Shown: positions 43,238 to 55,200 of the stretch, one piece after another
Numbering within the stretch: position 1 is the stretch's first letter
Layout: each line of letters begins with the position of its first letter
Notes under the pieces: model-generated
The model's database searches: none
What the model was told of the DNA's origin: nothing
The model's input: the letters and a program-made list of their open reading frames with translations, nothing else
Assembly (NCBI GenBank): GCA_051294375.1
Contig: CM119271.1
Location: 738,721 to 802,720, forward strand
Length of the DNA: 64,000 nucleotides
Source of the DNA: Paraspadella gotoi
Lineage: Eukaryota > Chaetognatha
Direction: 5' to 3'
Program-made: the position numbers and the translations under genes

Positions 43238-46200
43238 ATGGCCGCCACCGAAACTCAGTCCCGTGGGGGCTGGGGAAGCGGCCCCTTGCCCAACTCCTCG
43301 ACTTCGGGTTGGGGCGCCATGCCCTCGTCCAACAGCGCCGGTTGGGGCGCCAACAACAACGGCGGCGGCGCCGGTTCCACTCACGACGACGGTGGATGGT
43401 CGTCGGGCCCTCCGGCCAAAGGCTCCGGCTGGGTCGCTCAAGAAAATTCCGCCCCTTCGTCTGGGTGGGGTGAATCCTCCCTTCATGCTAGCGGCGGTGG
43501 TTCGTGGGGCGGACAGTCGCTTGGCAACCCCCCCTCCAGCACCCCCAATGCCCCTTCAGGTGGGTGTTGTTCTCCACGAAAAGTATTAATTACCCGTGAT
43601 ATCGAAACCGAATCATTAAATTTTTTTCTCCTCCAGGATCAGTCTCGGCCAACGAAAATGGCAACGCTCCCAACGACAGCAACACAATGAAACTTGAGGT
43701 GATTTTTTTTGTTTGGTTTTCAATATTAAATTTAAATTGAGGGCCATAGGGGAGCCCAAAATCTGCTATTTACGATAAAGAAAAATGTAATAATCCAATA
43801 TCAATGATTAAATTTAGAAGCCTCATTCTCTTTTTGTCCCGCAGCCTTCCAACTCTTCCGAAACATGGGGGAGCGGCCGATTTCCGTCTACCACCTCCGG
43901 GGACTCCAGCGTCTGGGGCGGAGGCGCCAGCGGAGGCTCTGTGTGGGGAAGTTCCAACCCTTCTACTCCAGGAATCCTAGGTATGTCTTCGAGAAGGACA
44001 TGATAAGGTGACTATCAATTACTCATGAAATACGTCTCCTTGCAGACCCCGCGAGTTCCCAGGAAGGCGCCGGCGGGGGTCGATTTGGCTGGGATCTGGG
44101 GAGTGCGTCTCGACAGACGAGCATCGACACGGGCTCTGCCCCCGTCAACAACAGGTAACGCCATGATAAGGCTCCCTCTATTTCTTCTTTATTCTCTTGG
44201 ACGGTTTATGTGTAAGATATGTATTTTTTATCTGTCAATCCGTTGCCCTCAGTGCATTTTCGAGCTTGGACGATTCGCCAAAGTACGTTTGTATTACCGG
44301 GTTCTTTTCGGTTTTTTATTTGTCGCCCATTGAGAATGGCAATAAATCATGGGACAAGCATCTAAGTACAATTTTTTAAAAATTGTCAATTTTGATAAAA
44401 AAATCTTATTCTCTCTTCTCCTTTTTTTCACTCCTTTAAAAGTTTTTTTTTTCAGTGCTTCTTTGGGCCTTTTTTTTGCCATAGTGCAACAATGGGCGAC
44501 AACTCATTATGCTGTTAAGGTTTTTTAGATTGTTGTTCGCTTTGCTTTTACACTCTGCCGTATTATGCAGCTGAAATTTATTTCTCACCGCTATTCCCTT
44601 TGTGGAGCGGACATAATCATTTGTTGACATTTCGTACCTCTCGTTACCGATCTGGTCGTAGCGTTTTTTATGTTAAAAATCATTCCCGGTCTTCCTAAAA
44701 CTGTATGATAAAACGTACACTGCATAGTACACGCATCAGACGGCCGGTAACTTGAGGTCGCTATATAGATACTAGATTTAAAGTTTTTTTTTCTCGATAA
44801 ATCTCGAATCGATGTTTATATACGGCGTCAATCTGGGAAATGATTTATCACGTCTTTGTGGCCCCGACATTTATCTGAAAAACATTTTTACCTCCGCAGT
44901 GCCATGGGACCGGGCTCTCAGCGCGGACCTGGTTGGAACTCCGGTCAGAGCGCCGGCGGTGGCGGCGCCATGCCGTGGAACGTCGTCGGCCGACAATCCG
45001 GTCGCGGTTCCGGCGAACCAGGCGCTGGAGGCCCCGACGACGAAGGCGCTAATTCCGTCTGGGGTTCGTCCGGAGGCGGCAGCGGAAACGGAAGCGGCGG
45101 TGGTTGGGTCGCCGCCCCCGGAGAAAATCGTGGATCGGGATCTTGGAATAGGTATGCGTCATTATTTTGCGGGAAAGTACACATTGATTAAGTATTCATT
45201 GATTAATTAGATCATATTTAAGCCCATTTTCTTTACCTCATCAGCGGCAACCAACCGAACAGAGGGGCCCCTCCATCCAGCGGCTGGGGCTCCAACTCTC
45301 CTTCCAACCCGTCTGGCTGGGGCCAAACTCAGCCGCAGTCGGGCGGAACCTCCGGTCCGGGTCCCGTCGGAGCTCCCTCCCAAAGAGGCATTGCGCCATC
45401 CGGAGTTCAGACGCAGAATCAGCAACAGCAACCAAAGCAGCAGCAACAGCAGCAGCAGGACGTCGCGGTAATTAAACCATTATAAAATTATCCGTTATTT
45501 AATAAATAAGATTTCTTGCACCTTGTCTAATTCGGGTGAAACTCTTGTCCAAAACCACTTTAGTCCTTTAGTCCTTTAGTGATCGCTCGCATGTCGGTGA
45601 TTCGCAGTTTTAAAACTAAATATTTCCCGTAATTTTTTTTATCTATACTGATTTTGGTATTATTGGTACTTTTGCCCCTCCTCGCAGCAGCAGCAGTCAT
45701 CAGCCCCTCAGCAGCCCAGCACATGGGCCCAGGCGGCGGGGAAAGGCCTTAATTTGCGGCCGGCCGCCGGCGGACCCCAGGGGACCAACAACGGTTCGAG
45801 TTCCTCCCCGGTAACCAGCGGTCCGCCCGGCGGGGGCGGTGGCGCGGGTCCCGGAGGGGCCGTGGGGGGCGTGGCTCACCAACAACAGCAACAACCACAG
45901 CAGCAACAACAGCAACGAGGGGGACAGCCTCGGGTCAACCCTCCGCAGTCCAACTTCGAGGTAGAACGCACCGTCGCCTCCAACGAGAACTGGGGCAAAC
46001 CCGGAATGGTTAGGCAGGACACGTCGTGGGACATCGACGACTCGGAGACGGAGGAGGAGAGGTCCAATCGCCAGCACACCGACGGAACTTCAGTCTGGCA
46101 TCATCACTCGTCCTCCTCCGGAAGTGAGCTTCTTTTTTTTAAGGGGAGAGAGAGAGAGAGTGGTGTGTTTTTGAGCAAATTTGGCCGATTGTTGCTTAAA

Positions 46201-49200
46201 TAAAGTTCAACATCCTCTTTGCATTAACTTCAACTATATTTCCATTTCAAAAATTTATTTATGAGATCCTCATTTTTTTATTAACATTTACTCTTAACAG
46301 TCCTTGTTTTTTCTAACATTTTTTTTTCCTTTTTCTTTTTTTAAACGAAGAACTTCTCCCAGGCAAAAACGGCGGAACTTCTGGCGGTAGCGGCGGTGGT
46401 GGCGGCGGCGGCTCCTCCTCCTCCAACTGGAGTTCTTCGTCCAACACTTGGAACCAAGGAAACGCCGCCCAGGCCCCCGTCGCTCGAGGAGAGAGTTGGG
46501 ACGGAACGGGCAACAACAATTCAAACACTTGGCAAGGACCGCCCACCGGCGCAGGACAAAACAATCAGAACTCTGGCGGTGAGTCGGTGGCGATCGAGTT
46601 TAAGGAGTCCCTTGGTTTAAATTAATATTTATTTTCAGGCTGGGGCACGCCCACTCAGCAAGAACAATCCAATCAGGGCTGGGGCAACAAGGGCAACCAA
46701 GGCCCGGGTCCCTCAGCCCCCGGAAATCCCGGATGGAATTCTGGCGGCGGAAACGGAAATGACTGGCGCGGCGGTGGGAACGATTCCATATCTCACTGGG
46801 GTGGTGGAGGAGGAGGAGGAGGAGGTGGTGGTGGTGGTGGTGGTAGTGGTGGTGGTGGTAGCGGTGGAGGAGGAGGAGGAGGAGGAAGTGGGGGAGTTCC
46901 TCCTCCGAGTGGCCCTCAGCAAAATTCCCAGGGGCGTCCTGGCGGTGGGTGGGGCAATGCTGGTGAGTTCATTGGTTTTAATTTTCGTTTGTCTCCATTT
47001 TGTTTTATTTGAATAAGGGACCAAAAGGTTTGACGACGAAGACGGGGGGAATGGAGATTCGAATACGTTTTAAGGGTCATTAATTTTATTTATTATTAGC
47101 TGTATTGCCAATGATTAAATTGATCATAGATTAGTTTTAAAAAGTTTCTATAACGGATGTAAATTGAAGCTCCCTTCCTGAGTAATAATATTTAATTTTT
47201 AAATTATAACTATAAATATATTTCAAATTAAAAACCATTTGTACTTACTACTAAGTAGTATCTTTTATTAATTTACTACTTATGGGTCCGTCTTAACCGT
47301 CGAAACCGTGGTTTTATTTCGATGTTACGCTTACGAAATCGCTTTGACACCGTCACCCGTGGTTTTAGGGCCAAACGACGCCCAGCCCGGGGCATCCGGG
47401 TCATCCGGATCGCAAGGTGTGGGCGAAAAAGAGTGTGTTTTTGCTGCTGTGCGCATGCGCGGAAAATTTTTCGGTGTGAAGGGGAAAAAGAAATATAGTA
47501 GTTTGATTAACATTAAGAATATTAGTGGTTAGTACATTAAAGTTGATAACATAGTTATAAGGTTTTGAATATATGGTTTTTGGGGTAAGATATATAACAA
47601 GCTCCTAACGACTTTTAAAAAAATATATGCGTTTCGTATTTAACTTTTCGACGCTACGATGCTCTTTTTTTTTCTTTCTCCGGAACGCCAGGCCCACCGA
47701 AATCCGTAGACGACGGAACCGCCATCTGGGGGGATCCTCAAAAGTTTCAGAATCCCAAAATGCCTAATAATAATTCCTCGATGAACAATTATCCCTCGCG
47801 AGGCGGTGGTCAGTCTTGGAACAACGAAGGTAAGTGCGGATTTCCTATCTAAATGTTTTAAAGTCTTTTTTTTTTTCGTTTCGTTTCTGTTCCCGATTTC
47901 GGAAGGAAAGAGAAATTCTTTCGAGTCGCTGTTCCTTTCGCGAAGTCGCGATGCTCGGTATAAACAACTGTGCAACTTAGACGCGGGTGAGATTTTTCGG
48001 AAATCGCGCCTCCCGCGTCCGCCACTCGATGGCATGAAGATTAAGGCCTCTTAGACGTTTTATTTCTTCTTGTATTTTTTATAAAAAATACAGTTGATAT
48101 TATAACATGAGGTTACGAAACTACCGGAGTGAAATTATTTTAATTGCGTTTATGGTGAAAAAAATTTTATTCTATTTATTATAATATTTGACAAAATAAA
48201 ATCTTCTTTTAATTTACATGGTAGTGAATCAAAACTTAGAATAGTATTTACCATCAGATTTTATAGGCAAAAAGTTATTGAATGTCTTTTTATATATATA
48301 ATAATAAATTAATAATAATAATATGAAAATTTGCAAATTACTTGTTTCACTATTTTCTGTTTTTATATTTCATGAAGGATTTAGTATTTAATCTATATTA
48401 TTTAATCAAATATATATTGCTTTCTTTCTTAAAAATGTTTTATTTATCTAATAATTCTGTTGTGTTGTTTTCTGGAAATAGAGGGAGCATCTATAAAACA
48501 CAAAGTTAGATTACAATCTGTCCTAGTTTTCTAATAGATATCACACATCCTTTCTGTTAGAAAGTCATTAATGAAAAAATCATAATATCTAAGAGGCTGA
48601 ACAGAAAAGGGTGGGAATGGATAATTTTTTTTGAGGGGGGACCAAAGTTATATATGATATTTTTTACCAATAGGGATAAGACTACCATGTAGAATGGTAT
48701 GTTCTGATAGGGATACATACTGGGGAAAGGTCTATAATTTAATATAATTTTAAAATACTTAAATGAAAATTATATTTTTTCTTTATCCTACTTTTTAATT
48801 ATTTCTTTTTTGAATATTTTTTATCTATTATGTTTATACAATTGGAAGGTCATCAGTTGGGAACCTATACCCTTCATGGATTTCCGCTCTTTAATCCCAA
48901 TATCCAGGTATAGGCGAGCCATCACCAAATGGTGATCCTTCATTGTTGTTTATCTTATATTTTAAAGATATTTTTTGAATGCTTATCTTAAACAGACCAA
49001 AGCCCAGGTATCACAGCATTATTAATTTCAGAGAAATTTATTAAGGTTATGTAATCATTTTTAAATTGTAAATAATTTAATTAAGTTAAATAATTAGTTA
49101 AATAATAAGTTAAATAATTAAGTTAATTAATAAAAGTTAAAAAATAAGTTAAATCAAAGAGTTAAATAAGTTCAATATATTATAGTAATATAATAATCAC

Positions 49201-52200
49201 TGATGTTTTCTTTTTCTGATATAGATTTTATTTTCCTCATGCATTTACAATACACTAGGCTACTAAAAAGAATGCAACATTGGTTAAATTTGCTCTGCGG
49301 CGGTTTAGAGTTTAAGGGGACCCAGTGATAAAAATGATATCATAAGCTTAAGGGTCTATCATCAAAGGAATTTGAATGGTGATAGTCATTAATTTTTTTT
49401 TGCAAGGGAAAGTGGCAAAAAAATTCCTATCTCTTATTGTAGCGGAAACAAAAATTTAATAATTATGAAAAAAAAATTTAGTTGACCCTACCTAAATATT
49501 TATATAATCCATTATTTTATTTTTGCATTAGAAAGTATTTTTTACTAAATTCCAATTTTTTATTTTTTACTGTACAAAGCTATAATTTTAGGTTTAAGCC
49601 TCATTGAACAAAGGCTTTACAAGACTAATATTTTTTTATTTTTATATTTACTTAAAAGCAGACAAATCAAACCTAAATTCTATTCTTACAGAAACAAAAC
49701 TGTAATAATTATTAATTAATATTCATACTCATCCCTTAAATGTATAATTCAACTATATTGATTCCTAATTATAACAATTTAAAATTTAGCAAAAGTACAG
49801 AATCTTTCTCTTCTTTTTATATTTATATTACTTCAAAGAGTTTTATTTTCATCCAATTAACAGAATCATTTGAAAAGAAAGTTTAAATAAAATCAGTCGA
49901 TACCTTAAATTTTGATTCATTCCTAGTTTTTTTTCTTATAAATTTTTGTGATAAAACCTGAAAATCTTTTTAAAATTAGATCTTACCCTTTTTTTGGAGA
50001 AAAAAAATTTTAAACTTGAAAAAGATTTTCTTCTTACCGATTTTTTAAAGAAAATTAAGCTCGCTGATTTTATCGAATTTTTTAACTACTTTTCCAAATG
50101 ATTATAGAAGAAAAAATTATATGATCAGAACCAGCTTAAATTAAAGGGTCAAACGTTATGTTTTCAGCTTTTTACCCCCCCTGATCACTTGGTCCCCTTA
50201 AAACCACTACTAAATATGTTAATGTTCCCTAGCAGTATGTTATATTATTAAGAAGGCTATTAAGTATAGAAATAACTACTACTCTAAGTCGGGAATCCGT
50301 GCGCTCAAGCCCGAGTCGATTAGGGCCATTTATAAGGATGCTGCAGGTAGCGAATGTAGAATACCCAAAACCAACAATATGCACGCTAGTAGCTCATTTC
50401 TATGGTAATAGGAAAATTCTAAAGAGAGCAAATGAACTCCAATTAGAAATATTTACTACTCTCCTGATGAGCGGGGTTTTCCGTTCCTTGCTCACCCTTT
50501 TGAGAGAATCAATATCGCAGGGTTTAACAAGTCTTTAGAGAACAAGAACTAGATGAAAGCAATAGAGCAAGCATCGGTAAGCAATAGTAATAGTAATGAC
50601 CTCTCCCAGGCATTAAAATTTTCAACTCCGAAAACTGTATACTTTTAACTAGGTTTTAAACAAATCCTGTCTTAACATTTTTGGATAAAATTTATAGAAA
50701 CTATTTCAGAAAGGTGCCCCATTATTAGGGTTTTAATTTGATACCTCGCCCACCATCCTATCTCTTTTCTTTCAAAAGTTATACAAAAAAATAACTTTTT
50801 TTATCATCGGAGAACTAAGGATTTGAACTACGCAGTACAAATCTTTGTTAAATAAAAATTTCGGCAAAGCGGGAGTATCTTAATTTATCCTATTTGTATA
50901 ATACCTAAATTTCAAAATAAAAACTAAAGAAAAAATTTTTATCATCTAGAGACATATCACTTTCAGTTGTACCCACTTGTACTCGCTTATGGTTTAAGAA
51001 TTCAGAAAAACAAAGTATCTAGTCCAAATTTCAACTTTTACACTGTATTTTACTGTATCATTCTAACCGAATCATATTTTGCATGTGTTTGTCCAGCATA
51101 ACTGTCAGGAAGGGATGGCTTGTTAGTACAAATAGTCAGACAAAGTATATTCAATAGCCGATAATTTTTTTTAAATTAAGCGTGATCTGTCTCTGCGTCA
51201 TAACGATGAACTGTATTGTTTGTAAACAAATATCGATTGTTTATATTTTTAAACACTTTTACAAAAGGTAAATAAGATCAACGGATTACGACGGGAGTTT
51301 ATGTCCAAAACCCTATGGCCATTAAACTGCCGCGGTTTAACAAGACCTATTTTAACTTCAATTAATATAAGAAATTTTAAGATGCTGTAAATTTTTTTTC
51401 CCTTAAGTTCATACTGTAGTGGCCACTCTGGTTGAGTGCCATTTCTGTGAGCTTATGTAATCAACGACTAATGTAGTTGGGACTCTTTGTATAAAATATC
51501 AAGTAAATTGTTTAATGCAATCTACTGCAGCGTCAGATGAAAAAATGAAAAATAAATATTTTCTAATATTTTTGCTACTGGGCAAAAATTCATTGCTGCA
51601 GTATACTATATTGTTTTGTGATTCCATTTTTTGACAGATTTTTTTTTTAAAGAGCCAATAATCTTGGGGTTATTATGCATGGTTGTAACAAAGGGAATTG
51701 TTGTATACAGCTGAAAAAAATAAAGATTTCAACTGCAGCAACATTTTAAGTTTTGACTGAATGATTTTCGGGCCTAATAATATCCTCTTCTAATTCCCCT
51801 AAACTATGCTAAGAAGGGCTTTTTAAAGGGGGTGACCCATATGATTTTCAACCAAAATATCAATGGTGTAGGCTGAACCGTTTACGAGTAGTGGCTCAAT
51901 CTTTCAGAAGCGTTTATGAAGAGCAGCTGTGATTCTTTTAGGTGCTGTGGCAGGAGTGGTTTTTACAGCAGTGCTTGTCACATTGTATTAATAGTTAGAA
52001 CAAGGTCTGGTTAAGTATCTTCAATTAATTTTTTTTCTTTAAATCCACCCGATGCATCACAAAATAAAAAAAAGATCAAGTGATACGGATTTTCTAAGTT
52101 TTGATTCACTACCCTGTATATTTGAGATTTTGAGTCTTTCAAGTTCTTTGGTTAGAGGTTCCCTTTATTTTTCCCTCTTATCTAATGGACGTCGCTTGCG

Positions 52201-55200
52201 TTTTCTCAAAAGAAATTAAAAAAAAAACAAAACATTTTTGTTCCTCAAAAGGCAACAACTGGGGCGACATAGACACTTCCAACTGGGACCTTCGCAAAAA
52301 GGATCCTAACAACGGTAACTGGGGCGGCAACGCCGGCAACTCTAGTCAGTGGGGCGACGACCCCAACAAGAACTCGGTCGGGGGTAACTCAGGCGGCGGC
52401 GGCGCCGGTTACGGTCAGTCGGCCGGAAACGGCATCCGCCCCATCAGGGGCCAGGCGCTGTCGTCTCAGGGCGACGGTCACGGCTTCGGCGGCGGCGGAG
52501 GCGGCAGTAACATGTCCGGCGCCGGCGGTAACGATGTCTTCTCTTCCGATCACACGAACAACCCGAACTCAGGACATGCCATGGGTGGACAGCCCGGACC
52601 TTCTTCGGGTAAGCTTCGGTTGAGGGCTTTTTTTAATAATCCTCTTGTAATATTAAAGATATTGGCCCAATTCTTTCCAACATTTTCCTTCGCTTCAGGC
52701 TACGGTCCACCCGGATCTAACTTCCCGTCTAGTCTTTCCGGACCCAATCATCCGGCCAGTATTAGCCCGGCCATGGGGGCTGGCCCCCCCGGGTCGGGCC
52801 ACGCCCCTGGCGGGCCCTCGGGGCCGGGCAACTCGGGCGGTCACCCCAACATCCTTGTCCCCGCGGGACCTCCTCCCTCGGGCGGGCAAGGCGGCCCGGG
52901 GTCGAACTCTCAGGGAATGCCCCCACCCCGGGGTCCTTCCTTCGGCAGCGGCCGCGTAGCCATCCCAGGCGGCGGGCCTCAAGGACCCTCAGGCCCGGGC
53001 GGGCCGTCCTTGAGCTCCGGCTCTTCGGGCCAACCCCACAATCAAGGGGGCAATTCTCAGATGGCCGTGCAGCAACAGATCATGCAGCAACTAAGAATGG
53101 CCGTAGCGGCCAAGCTCATTAATCCGCAGCTGCTTAATCAACAGGTCAGTCATTCTTTTCTTTGCTTAGTAAAAAAAAATATTTATAATTATTTTTTTTT
53201 GGTACAGCTAAGCCCGCAAATGCTACAAGTTCTCCAAAACCTGCTTCAACTTCAAAACTTGCTCAGTACTCTTCAACAACAGCAACAACAACAGCAGCAG
53301 CAACTGCAAATGCGCAATCGTCCCAACGGGGGCGGAGCTCAATCGGAGCCTGGTCAGATCCAGGCCGCCATCCAAAGAGTTCGCCAGGAGATGATCAAGT
53401 ACCAGTACAGCATGCAGCAAATGCTGCAGCAGCAGAAAACGCCCGGGAGCGGCGGTGCTGGCGGCGCAATGTCGGACTTTAATCTAGCTTCTCTGCAAAT
53501 CGGTAAGGGGGTGGACCAAAGTTTTTATTGATTCGGTGTCCCCATATACTAGTTATTGCTGTTTTTCATAATTAAAATCCGGTTATTTTTCAGCCGAACC
53601 CTCATCCAACTCCTCCGCGCCCGACTCTCTCCACGCCGACTCGAATCAAGGTTCCCGCCTCAACCAATGGAAGCCGCCCGTTGCTGCCCCCGGTCCTGGC
53701 ATGACCGAGAAGGAACTGCTCGATTCTGGATCCGAACCCTGGAATCCAAAGTCCGAATCCTCCAAGGGATCCGATTCCTCGGCCGGAAACGGCGGTCCCA
53801 GTGCTGGAGGCCCGGGGGGCTCCGGCAACGGCGGCGCCGGATTTTCCTCGTTCGGTTCTACCTCTTCCGACCCTTGGTCAAATTCGGGTTCGCAGGGAAG
53901 TTCAGGATGGCCGGCCTTCGACCCACAGACGCCGCCCACTTCCTCCACCACAACCTCGACGACGACGGCTGCGTCGGAGCTCTTCAATTCGCTCATCGAT
54001 TCGGCCGGCCTCGGCGGGGAGATCTCCAACAGGTTGGTCATTTAAAATAGCACGTGTGATTATCACAATACAATATAACAGGAAACATTACCCCTTGATT
54101 CTCTTTTTTCGCTTTACAGCTCCGAGTGCGGAACAGGCACGCCCAACAACCCGTCATCAGCGCCAACGCCCACGCCTTCAGTTGACGGACCTGGTCCCCT
54201 TCTTCCTCCAGCGTCGTCCAGCGCCCCCTCTCCCAGAGATTCTAACGCGACTTCGCCCCAAACTTCAGGCGCTGACCAAGGTTTTTTTTTACCACTCTAT
54301 ACTATACTCTATAGTCTATACTAAAAAAATTGATTTCATTATTTAATACCTCGCACTTCTTACTATAATAATTAATTACTTATTTAATTTTTTAATACTT
54401 ATTTAATACCCGTGATAATCGCCTTCCGCTCTCCCTCCAGGCCCGTCCTCACTCCCGCCAACCGCCCACTCAATGGCGCCGCAATCCTCGGCGCCGGATA
54501 TCGGTCCTCCGGCCTTCGAACCCGGTAAACCCTGGCGCGGTCTAAAGAATATCGAGGAGGATCCCCATGCGACGCCCGGGAGCCTCTCATCCAATCTGTC
54601 CATCAGCAGGTGCTGTTCTTGAAAATAAATTATTGTTAATCACTTTAGTGATTTACTTAACCCCCGAAATTGTAAATTTTTTTCTATATATTATTTTCTT
54701 CTTTTTTTCAATTTTTTTTCCCCGGTTATTTTTTTTTTCTTACTAGGATTTCTCTCTTACTTTTTTTACTATGAGCATTTTCACTTTACTTTCTATAAAA
54801 ATTTGTTCTTCTGTCTGCACCCACTAGATCTTTAATGTTGTAGTCGGGTAAAGCAAAGTTCACCCCGCCTCTAAGCATGACACCTTCAGTCGTGACCCGG
54901 TGGCTCATTGAGTAAAGCCATCAGCTCATGACCACTAGGTACCTGGTTCAATCCTAACCCGGTACCTACCCTGCGGGAAGTGTGAGGATGGCCGTAAGCC
55001 GCCTTGGGGGTGTGGAAAACCCTCAAGCCTGGTTCCAAGCCCAGGACCTGTTCCATAGCTGTTAGAGGGGGTTAGCCCACTTAGCGCCTTATCCACATTT
55101 TTACCATATTCTACTATAGGGCTTTATAAAGAAGGAAGCTTTTTGTAAGACAAAGGAACATTTATAATAAATTTTAGCTGCACCCACTAGATCTTCACTT

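Larger units (their letters stand above)
47830..52251 (+). other. GW182 intron 11 (4.4 kb), repeat-filled
   Basis: Holds a candidate optional exon (47906-47986), AT-rich DNA, repeat R2 copy B (about 49240-51890) and a TTAA element inserted in it (49316-50197). Nothing else recognised. Confidence 0.6.

Noticed and set aside
52695-52982. Arg/Gly/Ala-rich minus-strand frame opposite GW182
   Set aside because: Complement of Gly/Pro/Ser-rich codons; no independent support.
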